This document shows, one piece after another, positions 37,597-46,809 of a stretch of 64,000 nucleotides of DNA. Each line of letters begins with the position of its first letter. Positions within the stretch are counted from its first letter, which is position 1. The stretch is from contig AGAU01000038.1 of the NCBI GenBank assembly GCA_000224765.2, positions 17,807-81,806 on the forward strand. Direction: 5' to 3'. Both the position numbers and the translations under genes were made by a program. The stretch comes from SAR324 cluster bacterium JCVI-SC AAA005. Lineage in GTDB: Bacteria > SAR324 > NAC60-12. A model generated the notes under the pieces. The model ran no database searches and was not told the DNA's origin. It was given only the letters and a program-made list of their open reading frames with translations.

Positions 37597-38784
37597 TCAA
37601 GAGGTAACTGTTTCAGATATTTTTTCTGCTAAGCGTAATCTGATTGTAAAAGTGGTGCCTAGCCCGATTGAACTTTTGACCGATATTTTGCCTTGATGTT
37701 CTTCAATGATTTTCTTGGCAATTGTAAGACCAAGGCCAGTTCCCTGCCCTCTTTTTTTTGTTGTAAAAAATGGGCTGAAAATACTCGAGACTGTTGTCTC
37801 ATTCATACCAGACCCATTATCTATGACTTCTATTTTTGCGAGTTGATCCTCCGTGCAGAAATTCAACAATAAAGACGGGTTCAGGGTGTCCTCTAGTGCA
37901 TCCAACGCATTGTTGCAGAGAATCAAGAGGACTTGCTCAAGCTGGCTCCTATTTGTCCTGATTAATGGCAATTTTTGGGGCAAATCTACCATCAATTTGA
38001 TATCCCTAGCTTGAAGAGTAGGCCCAATCAAAGATTCAACTCCCTTCAGAACTTCGCTGGCGTCACAAGGTCCCAATCCAGGTTTTCCTCCATGAGTCAT
38101 TTCCTGCATTACTGTTAACCTATTGAGCAATCCCTCGGTGACACTTGTCATTGATGAAATATGCTCACCAAGTTCTTTTTCTCCCAGTCTGTTGAGATGA
38201 TGACGGAGGTTAAGATGCTGCAGTTGTGTCATTAATACACTCAAGGGGGTCTTGAGTTCATGGGCCAGTGAAGCACTTGCTTCGCCAATGGTTGCAAGTC
38301 GATTTGTTGATTTTAGTGCTTCTTGGGCTTTGGTTAATTCTTCAAGCTGTGAATAAGATGCTTCCAGTTCTTTTTCTTTCTGTGCAGTTATATCTAAGAG
38401 AATTCCCCTGCATTCGAAGGGTTGTGCTTCCAGATCAAAGCTGATTTTTGCAACTGCACGTAGCCAGATGATAGATTTCTTGGGATGATGAATCCGAAAG
38501 TCTAACTCTCTATTCTGAGATTCCCCAGACAGATTCATAAATTGGTTGAATAATTGGAGATCGTCTGAGTGGACAAGCTTTAACCAAGCGTCTACTGTGA
38601 TCGTATGATTTATGGGGAAACCTAGGAGATCTCGAGTTTCAGGCGAACAAAAAAGTTGGTTGGTAAGTAGATTTAGCTTCCAACTCCCCATTTGTATGAT
38701 TTGTATGAGTTGAAACCAAGTTTCAATTGGAGTATTTAGGCTGGAATCATCAAAGATTTCTGGTTGATCGACTTTTAAAGTCAT
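37597..38784 (-). CDS. PAS-domain sensor histidine kinase (soluble, HisKA-HATPase)
   Basis: This 395-residue kinase has no membrane span. A PAS fold at about residues 25-130 (WKLNLLTNQLFCSPETRDLLGF) is followed by a short coiled linker. The phosphorylated His lies in SASLAHELKTPLSVL, and the ATPase domain has N (LCNNALDALED), G1 (VIDNGSGMNE) and G2 (GQGTGLGLTIAKKI) boxes. It probably senses a cytoplasmic cue. No response regulator is encoded nearby, so the partner is an orphan elsewhere. It lies 110 bases downstream of the ModF-like gene on the same strand. Confidence 0.93.
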   Translation of the reverse strand: MTLKVDQPEIFDDSSLNTPIETWFQLIQIIQMGSWKLNLLTNQLFCSPETRDLLGFPINHTITVDAWLKLVHSDDLQLFNQFMNLSGESQNRELDFRIHHPKKSIIWLRAVAKISFDLEAQPFECRGILLDITAQKEKELEASYSQLEELTKAQEALKSTNRLATIGEASASLAHELKTPLSVLMTQLQHLNLRHHLNRLGEKELGEHISSMTSVTEGLLNRLTVMQEMTHGGKPGLGPCDASEVLKGVESLIGPTLQARDIKLMVDLPQKLPLIRTNRSQLEQVLLILCNNALDALEDTLNPSLLLNFCTEDQLAKIEVIDNGSGMNETTVSSIFSPFFTTKKRGQGTGLGLTIAKKIIEEHQGKISVKSSIGLGTTFTIRLRLAEKISETVTS

Positions 38785-38894
38785 CTTATTTTTAACGCGA
38801 TATTAAGTCATAATAATTTCTTTTATATAATATTTAATGACTGACCCGATCTCCAGTCAAGACAAAAGAAGGTAAATTTGTCACGATTTTGAAA

Positions 38895-40412
38895 CTATAA
38901 TTTTGAAAAATCTAACAAATTACTCTCCGTTCTCCCATCAGGTAAAAAAAGTGTTGCACTAATACAGTCTAATTTATCCTCAAACTGATGGCTGATGTAG
39001 AGAATTTGCGTTGCCTTTGATCTTCCCAATACATTGATCTCATTAATTAACTTTGTTCTCTGATAGGGATCCAACCCTTGGCAGGGTTCATCAAGTAACA
39101 AAAGTTCAGGAGATTTGACCATAGCGCGTGCCAATAAAAACAAACGTTGTTGGCCATAAGACATTTTTAAGTAGGCAGTTTCCGCAATTTCTAGAAGACC
39201 AAACTGGTTCAACCAATTTTCAGCCATTTCTTTTTGTTTTTCAGAAATAGATTCGTAATAACCTATCGAGTCATTAAAGCCGGAATAGACAACCTTCCGA
39301 CCAGTAATCTTTTGACGGTAGTTCATCTGTAATTCAGGTGTGACTATTCCAATTCTTTTGCGCAGATCCCGAATGTTCTCCCCAGAACCCCTACGTTTTC
39401 CAAAAATCCAAACCCTGTTACTGTAAACTTGCAGCTGCTCTCCGACTATCAACTTCACAAGGGTTGATTTTCCAGAACCATTTGGCCCTGAAACCTGCCA
39501 ATGTTCTCCGGTTGGCCAAGTCCAAGAAAAATTTTCAAAGACCGTGTGATCTTGATAATAAAGATTAACATTCTCCAATTTAACAGGTGGTACCAAGGAA
39601 TTTGCTATATTTTTGGAATGAGAAACAATTATTTTTCTATTTAATTTACTGGTGTCTGAAGCCTTATTTTCGTAACCGTATAGTTTCTTTAAATTTGATT
39701 CATTTAGGACAATGTTCCGCTTACCTGAAAAAGCTATTTTCCCATCCATTAATCCCATAACATCTGTAATTTCTGGAATCAATTCATTCTGACGATGACT
39801 CACCAGGATGAGTGACAATTTAGAGTGTTGAACCAACTCTCTGAGCAAAGATTGAAAATCGTTTTTTGAATTCTGATCTAATCCATCGAATGGTTCGTCC
39901 AGCATCAATAGCTTTGGTGATTCAATTAATGACTGAAAGAGTAAAAGCTTCCGCCATTCTCCGTTTGATAATCCCCGAATTGGACGATCTACTTTTGAGT
40001 CCAATTGAACAAGGCGAAGCAAGTCCCCACTTTCCTTTTTTGTGAGTATGGACTCTGAGAACATGTTTCGAATGGTTCGTTGTTCTTGCTCCTTCCCGCT
40101 GTATTCTTCCCATCGATCCATGAGTTTCTCCTGCGCAAGTAGACCCAAAGGCTGATTTAGGTGAACCCAGCCGAGTTGACTGATCCCCTGCAAATCAGGA
40201 TGTCTGCGCAATGTTCCCTCACAATAGGCGATTTGTTGCGCCAAGACCCGTAAGATTGTAGACTTTCCAGCCCCATTTCCTCCCAGGATTGCCCAATGCT
40301 CATTTTGCACAAAAATCCAATCTACTTTTTGTAAAACAACTTTGCCCTGTAGTCGAACAGCAACACCTTTCATCTCAAACCAATTGACACTGTCCTTTGC
40401 TAATTTGGGCAT
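38895..40412 (-). CDS. ModF-like double ABC ATPase
   Basis: This 505-residue protein joins two ABC ATPase domains without membrane spans. Domain 1 has GGNGAGKST, the signature LSNGEWRKLLL and LLMLDEPFDGLD. Domain 2 has GPNGSGKST, MSYGQQRLFLLARA and LLLLDEPCQGLD. Length and layout match E. coli ModF, a protein of poorly defined role near molybdate transport. The variant signatures (LSNGE and MSYGQ rather than LSGGQ) are typical of that group. No molybdate transporter lies in the window. A role other than transport is possible. Confidence 0.85.
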   Translation of the reverse strand: MPKLAKDSVNWFEMKGVAVRLQGKVVLQKVDWIFVQNEHWAILGGNGAGKSTILRVLAQQIAYCEGTLRRHPDLQGISQLGWVHLNQPLGLLAQEKLMDRWEEYSGKEQEQRTIRNMFSESILTKKESGDLLRLVQLDSKVDRPIRGLSNGEWRKLLLFQSLIESPKLLMLDEPFDGLDQNSKNDFQSLLRELVQHSKLSLILVSHRQNELIPEITDVMGLMDGKIAFSGKRNIVLNESNLKKLYGYENKASDTSKLNRKIIVSHSKNIANSLVPPVKLENVNLYYQDHTVFENFSWTWPTGEHWQVSGPNGSGKSTLVKLIVGEQLQVYSNRVWIFGKRRGSGENIRDLRKRIGIVTPELQMNYRQKITGRKVVYSGFNDSIGYYESISEKQKEMAENWLNQFGLLEIAETAYLKMSYGQQRLFLLARAMVKSPELLLLDEPCQGLDPYQRTKLINEINVLGRSKATQILYISHQFEDKLDCISATLFLPDGRTESNLLDFSKL

Positions 40413-40554
40413 TCCAGATACTCCATAAAGAAAATTATTTTAGAAACTAATTGAATTTTTTTTGTAAAAATTCTTGTCAGTCAAAATTCAGTGTTGATTT
40501 TTGGCAAGGCTCTGCCCCATAATCACGCCGAATTTTTAAGGAAGCAAATATATT

Positions 40555-40574
40555 TGATGATTTTGATTTCATCA
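40555..40574. promoter_or_regulatory. Dyad upstream of the first E1 alpha gene, candidate operator
   Basis: TGATGA-TTTTGATT-TCATCA is a 6+6 inverted repeat about 95 bases upstream of the E1 alpha start in a 256-base promoter region. No regulator is encoded next to it. The half-sites are short and the sequence simple, so this is tentative. Confidence 0.25.
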
Positions 40575-40668
40575 GACAATCAAACCTTTAATATTTGTTC
40601 TTGATAGATCCAACATTTCAATTTGAATCAATACCTGCAGGAACCTAATCAGAGCAAGGGGGTTAATT

Positions 40669-41640
40669 ATGAACTTAAACGAAACCCAACTATTGCAAGC
40701 GTATCGAAAGATGCGTCAAATTCGTGCATTTGAGGACAGAGTCCACGAAGAATTTGCTACAGGTGAAATTCCTGGTTTCGTCCATCTTTATGCAGGTGAG
40801 GAAGCTTCTGCAGTAGGCTTCTGTATGCACCTTACCGATGAGGACCGCATCGCTAGCACGCACAGAGGTCATGGTCACTGCATTGCCAAAGGTGTAGAAA
40901 TCAATGGGATGATGTCGGAGATCTATGGTCGCCGCAACGGCATCTGTGCTGGCAAAGGGGGCTCTATGCACATCGCTGACTTGGAAAAAGGTATGATGGG
41001 TGCCAACGGTATCGTTGGTGCTGGGCCTCCCTTGATCTGTGGAGCTGGTCTGGCGGCAAAGTTTCAAAAAAATGGTGCTGTTGCTGTTGCGTTTGTTGGT
41101 GATGGAGCATCAAATCAGGGTACCACTATGGAATCTTTGAATCTGGCATCAGTTTGGAACTTGCCGTGTATTTTCGTTGCTGAAAACAATGGCTACGCAG
41201 AGGCAACTTCAAGTACATGGTCGGTCTCATGTGAGAATATTGCCGATCGTGCAGCAGCATTTGGTATGCCGGGTGTTGTGGTTGATGGGCATGACTTTTT
41301 TGCAGTCTATGAGGTTGCCGGTGAGGCCATCAAAAGGGCTCGCGAAGGAGGTGGCCCCAGTTTAATTGAATGTAAGCTAAATAGATTTTACGGTCATTTT
41401 GAAGGTGATGCGCAGAAATATCGTTTGAAAGATGAGGTGAAAAATTTGAAACAAAGTAACGATTGCCTCAAAAAATTTGCTGATAAAGTTTTAGATCAAG
41501 GCCTTCTAAACAAAAAACATTTAGCAGAAATTGATGAATTAGTTGCTGAGGAAATCGACTTTGCAGTCAACCATGCAAAATCGTCAGAAAAGCCAAATAG
41601 TGCTGACCTGCTCACGGATGTTTATGTAAACTATCCTTGA
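40669..41640 (+). CDS. TPP-dependent 2-oxo acid/acetoin dehydrogenase E1, alpha subunit (copy 1)
   Basis: This 323-residue subunit binds thiamine diphosphate in the first half of a dehydrogenase complex. The E1 alpha fold is plain: HLYAGEEASAVG, STHRGHGHCIAKG, GKGGSMHIADL and the TPP/Mg motif GDGASNQGTTMESLNLAS ending near NNGYAE. The length and the short N-terminus fit AcoA-type acetoin dehydrogenases better than pyruvate dehydrogenase E1 alpha. A strong Shine-Dalgarno (aaggggg) precedes the ATG. It leads a three-gene set with E1 beta and AcoX. The actual substrate, acetoin or another ketol/2-oxo compound, cannot be read from the sequence. Confidence 0.92.
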   Translation: MNLNETQLLQAYRKMRQIRAFEDRVHEEFATGEIPGFVHLYAGEEASAVGFCMHLTDEDRIASTHRGHGHCIAKGVEINGMMSEIYGRRNGICAGKGGSMHIADLEKGMMGANGIVGAGPPLICGAGLAAKFQKNGAVAVAFVGDGASNQGTTMESLNLASVWNLPCIFVAENNGYAEATSSTWSVSCENIADRAAAFGMPGVVVDGHDFFAVYEVAGEAIKRAREGGGPSLIECKLNRFYGHFEGDAQKYRLKDEVKNLKQSNDCLKKFADKVLDQGLLNKKHLAEIDELVAEEIDFAVNHAKSSEKPNSADLLTDVYVNYP

Positions 41641-41669
41641 GAAAACAGTAATCTTAAATTGGGGGGAAC

Positions 41670-42671
41670 ATGGCTAGGATTATCACATTCAGGGAAGCAG
41701 TTAATGAGGCTTTGCTTCAAGAGATGGAGCGCGATCCCAAAGTAATAGCAATGGGAGAAGATGTAATAGGTGGTTCGGGTGCTAAAGGAGAAATGGATGC
41801 TTGGGGGGGGCCATTTGGATTCACAAAGGGTCTATATGGAAAATTTGGCGATAGGATTATGGATACCCCAATTACTGAGTCGGCTTTCATAGGTGCCGCA
41901 GTAGGTGCCGCAGTTTGTGGAATGCGACCAGTAGCAGAGTTGATGTATATCGATTTCATGGGAGTATGTTTTGATCAAATATTTAATCAGGCTGCAAAAT
42001 TTAAATACATGTTTGGGGGGAAAGCTGAAACTCCTGTTGTAATAAGAACATCTATTGGCGCTGGACTAAGAGCAGCTTCGCACCACTCTCAAAGCCTTTA
42101 TCCGATATTTACTCATATTCCGGGATTGAAAGTCGTAGTTCCTTCTAGTCCATACGAGGCTAAAGGTCTCTTAATTCAGGCAGTTCGTGATAATGATCCT
42201 GTGATTTTCTGTGAACACAAATCATTGCATTATATTCAAGAGGATGTTCCAGAGGGTTCTTACGCAATTCCTTTTGGTGAAGCCAATATTGTGCGTGATG
42301 GGGGAGATGTGACTATTGTGGCCTTCGGTCTTATGGTTCAAAAATCGATGGAAGCTGCATCCAAATTAGCAAAGGAGGGTATTCAATGTGAGGTGATCGA
42401 TCCAAGAACGACCTCACCCTTGGATCTAGAAACGATCGTTGAAAGCGTCGAAAAAACGGGTTACCTAGTGGTGGTGGATGAGTCGAATCCAAGATGCAGT
42501 ATGGCAGCCGACATCAGCGCTCAAGTGTCGGATCAGGCCTTTGGATCGCTGAGGGGGCCTGTGAAGATGGTAACAGCTCCGCATTGTCCGCCACCATTTT
42601 CAGACGTCTTAGAGGATCTCTATATCCCCAGTCCGAATAAGATCACTGAGGCCATCCGTTCACTGAAGTGA
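41670..42671 (+). CDS. TPP-dependent 2-oxo acid/acetoin dehydrogenase E1, beta subunit (copy 1)
   Basis: This 333-residue partner of the upstream gene starts with the family's ITFREAVNEALLQEME, followed by MGEDVIGG, DTPITESAFIGAAVGAA and RPVAELMYIDFMG. The C-terminal transketolase part contains VIDPRTTSPLDLETI. It lies 29 bases behind E1 alpha with a very strong Shine-Dalgarno (ggggggaa) and overlaps AcoX by four bases. Together the two subunits decarboxylate or cleave the substrate and pass the acyl group to a lipoyl-carrying E2. The only E2-like proteins here are encoded 11-15 kb downstream. Confidence 0.92.
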   Translation: MARIITFREAVNEALLQEMERDPKVIAMGEDVIGGSGAKGEMDAWGGPFGFTKGLYGKFGDRIMDTPITESAFIGAAVGAAVCGMRPVAELMYIDFMGVCFDQIFNQAAKFKYMFGGKAETPVVIRTSIGAGLRAASHHSQSLYPIFTHIPGLKVVVPSSPYEAKGLLIQAVRDNDPVIFCEHKSLHYIQEDVPEGSYAIPFGEANIVRDGGDVTIVAFGLMVQKSMEAASKLAKEGIQCEVIDPRTTSPLDLETIVESVEKTGYLVVVDESNPRCSMAADISAQVSDQAFGSLRGPVKMVTAPHCPPPFSDVLEDLYIPSPNKITEAIRSLK

Positions 42672-43711
42672 GACTTCTAGATCCACCAGAAGAATTAAGC
42701 CGGCCAATTCGTGTCGGAATTCTGGCTAACCCTGCCTCTGGTCGAGATATCCGTAGAGTCATTTCCAAAGCATCTGTTTTCCCCACATCTGAAAAATGCA
42801 ACATGATCCAACGTTTGTTAGGAGCATTGACAGTGTGCGGGGTAGACGAAGCTTGGATGATGCCGGATAAGGGGGGCATAGCTACTGTCATCAGGCGATT
42901 CGGTCAGACTCTCGAAGGTAAACGCCTGCTGCCTGTTCAATTTACGGAAACAGACATCATGGAGACCCCTGATGACACTAGATTGTCTGTACGTGCAATG
43001 GTGGCAGCAGGTATTCGGGCGATTATTGTTCTAGGTGGAGATGGCACTCATCGTTTAGTAGCGGAGGAGTGTGGTGAGATTCCAATGGCAACACTCTCAA
43101 CGGGAACAAATAATAGTTTCCCAGAGTTAAGGGAAGCTACCCTAAGTGGTTTAGCGGCAGGTTTGGTTGCGACTGCGAGGTTAAACTTAGACGATGTCAC
43201 CAGACGAGAAAAGAGACTGTTAGTTGAGGTCAATGGTGAAATAAGGGGTATGGCTCTAGTGGATGCCTGCATTAGCGCGGATATGTTTGTCGCTGCAAAA
43301 GCAATTTGGCAAGTTGAGCAGCTAAGAGAGTTGTATGTTACTTTTGCGTCAAGCGAGGCAATTGGACTTTCTTCAATTGCTTCTTTGGTCCATCCAGTAA
43401 GACGTGATGAAAACCATGGTCTGGCAGTGCAATTGGGTCCAGAGGCCAATCAAAAAGTTATAGCTCCAATTGCACCGGGCTTGTTCGCTCAACTTGGAGT
43501 AGGGAAATGGAACGAATTGCAACTTGGAAGTTCCTGGACTCCAAATATTGATCGAGGAGTAATTGCTCTTGATGGTGAAAGGGAGATTGAGTTCAGAGAG
43601 GTTGATAAAGTCCAATTAAGTTTGGATCGTCTTGGACCAAGAGTAATTGATGTCAGTATGGCTTTAGGTGCAGCAGCAAAACATGGTATCATGCTGTCTA
43701 ATTTAAATTAA
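42668..43711 (+). CDS. acoX: AcoX-like protein, ATP-NAD kinase family
   Basis: This 347-residue protein starts at GTG within the stop of E1 beta (GTGA overlap), so it is translationally coupled to it. It has the diacylglycerol/NAD-kinase fold markers VGILANPASGRDIRR near the start, IIVLGGDGTHRLVAEECG near residue 118 and STGTNNSFPE. AcoX is regularly found with acetoin dehydrogenase genes, but its biochemical role is not established. The conserved GGDGT loop suggests it binds or phosphorylates a dinucleotide. No cofactor-gene neighbour other than the E1 genes is present. Confidence 0.85.
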   Translation: MRLLDPPEELSRPIRVGILANPASGRDIRRVISKASVFPTSEKCNMIQRLLGALTVCGVDEAWMMPDKGGIATVIRRFGQTLEGKRLLPVQFTETDIMETPDDTRLSVRAMVAAGIRAIIVLGGDGTHRLVAEECGEIPMATLSTGTNNSFPELREATLSGLAAGLVATARLNLDDVTRREKRLLVEVNGEIRGMALVDACISADMFVAAKAIWQVEQLRELYVTFASSEAIGLSSIASLVHPVRRDENHGLAVQLGPEANQKVIAPIAPGLFAQLGVGKWNELQLGSSWTPNIDRGVIALDGEREIEFREVDKVQLSLDRLGPRVIDVSMALGAAAKHGIMLSNLN

Positions 43712-44189
43712 TAGTCTTGGGGCCATTTGATTGAGAACGAATGGAAGTACGTATTATTTGTAATTTTTAATTAATGAATGAACTGAAATTTTATTTATTA
43801 CTTTTTTTAAAGAAGTACAAAAAAAGATCTTCGGTTAAATAGAAAAGTTGCTTTTATCATAGTTGCTAGCATGGTATCAGGTTAAGCATGGGCTAGACAG
43901 GGCCAATCACCTTGCAGGAGACAAAATTCTGTTAAATGCTATATGCTCAAGAAACCATCGAAGGGCCACTTTTAGAGGGGCTAGTTGGTTTGGAAGATCA
44001 AATGGTCTGCTTGCTTTGTATGCATTGGCCCGAAGTCATTGAAGAAAATGCAAATCAAAATATTCCTTCGGGTCATTACTGGTCGGAAACAAATGTTGAT
44101 AGTGGTATGGTCAAGACTTTTATTTGATTTCTGATCTTCGAAGATAATAACAATTAAGGGTTCAACCCAACAAGTAACTGAGGAATCTG
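43712..44189. other. Gap between the AcoX and DhaK genes, possible coding remnant
   Basis: The left half is AT-rich. From about 43880 the sequence looks gene-like, with a 63-codon frame (43936-44127, EGPLLEGLVGLEDQMV) and another broken frame (WYQVKHGLDRANHLAGDKILL). Neither matches a family I know and neither has a good ribosome binding site. I read it as probable debris plus the promoter of dhaK. Confidence 0.4.
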
Positions 44190-45194
44190 ATGAAGAAATT
44201 GCTTAATGATCCATATAAGTATGTTGATGAAATGTTAGTGGGAATGTGCGCTGCCCACCCTGAAATATACAGACAGGCTGGCGAGGGGGGACGCGTCATT
44301 ACAAGAGCTGGATCACAAAGACAGGGTAAGGTTGGCATAGTCTCAGGGGGTGGTTCTGGACATCTGCCTGTGTTTACAGGATATGTGGGTCCTGGACTTT
44401 TAGATGCTTGTGCAATCGGGGATGTGTTTGCTTCGCCCTCGGTCGAGCAGATGTCTGAGGCAATGAAAGTTGCTCATGCAGGCGCTGGAGTGTTGCGTCT
44501 CTACGGTAATTATGGGGGAGACGTAATGAACTTCGATATGGCGGGAGAACAGTTGGAAATGGAAGATGATATCCAATCCACAACTGTTTTGTTAGCGGAC
44601 GATGTGTCCTCAGCACCTCTGGAAGAGGCAGAGAAACGTAGAGGTGTTGCTGGAATGGTCTACGCTTTCAAAATTGCGGGGGCGGCGGCTGAACAAATGC
44701 TGTCGCTGGGAGAAGTGACACGAATTGCTCAAGAAACTGCCGATTCATGTCGTAGCGTTGGAGCTGCTTTAACTCCTTGCACGATCCCTCAGGCAGGAAA
44801 AGCAACATTTGAGATTGCTGAGGATGAGATGGAGATGGGTATGGGCATTCACGGGGAACCTGGAGTATGGAGGGATAAGCTCAAACCTGCGGATGATATT
44901 GCTCATGAGATGGTTGATCGATTAATTGCAGATAGGGCAATTGGTTCAGTTGATAGGCTTTCAGTAATGGTAAATAGTCTGGGTGCAACTCCTCCAGAGG
45001 AACTTTACATCCTTTACAGGATTGTCAAAAAACGGATTGAAGATCTAGGGGCTACCATAGTAATGCCCCTTGTGGGGCGCTACGCAACTTCGATGGAAAT
45101 GTCGGGAGTGTCAATGACATTCTGTTTCTTAAATCCGGAGAGGGAGGCTTTGCTTCAAGCGCCTGCCCGGTGTGCGTTTTGGCAGGTGGGATAA
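44190..45194 (+). CDS. dhaK: Dihydroxyacetone kinase, DhaK-type substrate-binding subunit
   Basis: This 334-residue DhaK binds dihydroxyacetone, or a related ketose, covalently through a His. The family start MKKLLNDPYKYVDEML is followed by KVGIVSGGGSGHLPVF, the GNYGGDVMNF loop and GMGIHGEPG, where His221 is the hemiaminal-forming residue. Its stop overlaps the start of DhaL (TAATG). No DhaM phosphotransferase gene is seen; the phosphate donor (ATP or PEP system) therefore remains open. Relatives act on erythrulose and other tetruloses, so the substrate may not be dihydroxyacetone. Confidence 0.93.
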   Translation: MKKLLNDPYKYVDEMLVGMCAAHPEIYRQAGEGGRVITRAGSQRQGKVGIVSGGGSGHLPVFTGYVGPGLLDACAIGDVFASPSVEQMSEAMKVAHAGAGVLRLYGNYGGDVMNFDMAGEQLEMEDDIQSTTVLLADDVSSAPLEEAEKRRGVAGMVYAFKIAGAAAEQMLSLGEVTRIAQETADSCRSVGAALTPCTIPQAGKATFEIAEDEMEMGMGIHGEPGVWRDKLKPADDIAHEMVDRLIADRAIGSVDRLSVMVNSLGATPPEELYILYRIVKKRIEDLGATIVMPLVGRYATSMEMSGVSMTFCFLNPEREALLQAPARCAFWQVG

Positions 45195-45790
45195 TGAAAG
45201 TTTTGTGGTTGCAAGACCAACTGCCTAAGTTGGCTGAACACCTGGAGTCAAGTTCTGAGGAACTCAATGGCCTAGATGCCAAACTCGGTGATGGAGACCT
45301 CGGGGTGACAATGGTTCGTGGTAGTCGACAACTTATGGAGATTCGAGAGGAATTGCCAGATGATTGGGGCATGGCGCTACTAAAGTGTGCCCAGGCCTTC
45401 ACCAAAACCAGTGGTTCAAGTTACGGGACCATTCTTGCTACAGGTTTGATGGCGATGGCCAAGCAGAAAAAGGGACAGGCTGAAATAGATCCTTCAGAGT
45501 GGGCTGATTTACTCAAAGTGGCACTTGAGGCAATGCAAAAGCGTGGAAAAGCTGAGTTGGGTCAGAAGACCGTTTTGGACCCACTCTCGGCAATACAGAA
45601 GAAATTGGAAAGTAACCACAATTCAAGCCTATCCGATCTGATCGAGGTGGTTCAGCAAACAATCGATGACTTCAGGGATAAGCCCTGCCAAATTGGCAGA
45701 GCACGTATTTTTCAGGAAAAGTCAATTGGTTTGGATGATCCAGGAATGGTAGCATTAAAACGGCTTCTTGAGGGCCTAAGTCACTTATAA
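45194..45790 (+). CDS. dhaL: Dihydroxyacetone kinase, DhaL-type nucleotide-binding subunit
   Basis: This 198-residue all-helical subunit carries the ADP/ATP and Mg ions. I start it at the ATG overlapping the DhaK stop, not at an upstream in-frame start inside dhaK. The Asp-rich motif LDAKLGDGDLGVTM holds the metals (usually GDGDHG; here Leu replaces His). KTSGSSYGTILATG and QKTVLDPLSAI are also conserved. It pairs with DhaK to phosphorylate the ketose. The ABC importer follows 42 bases later, suggesting that import and phosphorylation are one pathway. Confidence 0.92.
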   Translation: MKVLWLQDQLPKLAEHLESSSEELNGLDAKLGDGDLGVTMVRGSRQLMEIREELPDDWGMALLKCAQAFTKTSGSSYGTILATGLMAMAKQKKGQAEIDPSEWADLLKVALEAMQKRGKAELGQKTVLDPLSAIQKKLESNHNSSLSDLIEVVQQTIDDFRDKPCQIGRARIFQEKSIGLDDPGMVALKRLLEGLSHL

Positions 45791-45832
45791 ATATTGTAAA
45801 ATTTTAAGAGAAAATTAATTTAGAAGAGGATA

Positions 45833-46801
45833 ATGTCGCTCAAAGCAGAATCAGTTTCACCTGACTGGTTCAAACACAAGAGAGCTGATAAAAATCTAAT
45901 CGTCAATCCGGTGATACCCTGGCTAATGATCGGATTCCCAGTGTTGATTCTGGTCGCTATTGTGATTTATCCAACCATCTGGATGGGATATCACGCTTTC
46001 CAGAATACTAACATGATGAAACTGTTTTATCAGGATTGGGAGTATATCGGTTGGCAGAACTTTGCCACGGTGCTTAGTGACGATCGCATGTGGGATAGTG
46101 TTGGTCGATTGATCCAATATCTAATTTTTGGGGCCTGTCTGGAAGTACTGCTTGGGACCATCTTGGCACTGACACTCTTTGAATTGGTTAAATCCCAATT
46201 GGCAAGGGTGATCATACTTATTTTGCTTGTCCTGCCCATGATGCTTCCTCCTTCCATTGTAGCCACTCTTTGGAAATTTTTGCTCCAAGCATACAACGGT
46301 GCTGTTAATCATCTCCTTATAAAAATTGGAATTTTGGGACCTATGGAGCGCATCGAATGGCTGGATGCAGGCTTGTCTCTCTGGTCTCTAACAATGGTTG
46401 ATGTCTGGCAATGGACAGCGCTTCCCTTACTTATCGTTTATAGTGGTCGTGTGTCTTTGCCCCCTGCGATCTATGAAGCCGCCAAAGTGGATGGCGCCTC
46501 ACAGTTTATGGTCCTACGCAGATTAACGCTGCCACTACTCAAAGAAATCATAGCAATTGCTTTTATTATCCGTTTCATGGATGCCTATAAATTTGTAGAC
46601 AAGGTGTATGTAATGACTTCCGGAGGACCAGCTCAGTCTTCGGAACTGCCCGTCTTCATTGCTTTCCAAAAAGGAATACGTGAAGTTGAAATTGGCGAAG
46701 CTGCAGCATATGCCTGGATAATCTTTGCTGTGGCAATGGTTTTGATAACTTTGTTTCTTAAATACCTGAAAAAAGTCCTGAAGGCTCAAACCTTCGCTTA
46801 A
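45833..46801 (+). CDS. ABC polyol transporter permease (GlpP-like)
   Basis: This 322-residue inner-membrane subunit has about six spans after a hydrophilic N-terminus of about 25 residues. The EAA loop is PPAIYEAAKVDGASQFMVL. It is the first gene of a five-gene importer (two permeases, two ATPases, one binding protein). That layout matches the Rhizobium glycerol transporter GlpSTPQV, which is why I use those names by analogy. The Shine-Dalgarno (aagagga) is good. It follows DhaL by 42 bases and the next permease starts 8 bases after it. Confidence 0.9.
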   Translation: MSLKAESVSPDWFKHKRADKNLIVNPVIPWLMIGFPVLILVAIVIYPTIWMGYHAFQNTNMMKLFYQDWEYIGWQNFATVLSDDRMWDSVGRLIQYLIFGACLEVLLGTILALTLFELVKSQLARVIILILLVLPMMLPPSIVATLWKFLLQAYNGAVNHLLIKIGILGPMERIEWLDAGLSLWSLTMVDVWQWTALPLLIVYSGRVSLPPAIYEAAKVDGASQFMVLRRLTLPLLKEIIAIAFIIRFMDAYKFVDKVYVMTSGGPAQSSELPVFIAFQKGIREVEIGEAAAYAWIIFAVAMVLITLFLKYLKKVLKAQTFA

Positions 46802-46809
46802 GGAATCGA

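Noticed and set aside
43936..44127. 63-codon frame between the AcoX and DhaK genes
   Set aside because: Too short, no ribosome binding site and no recognisable motif; probably debris or chance.
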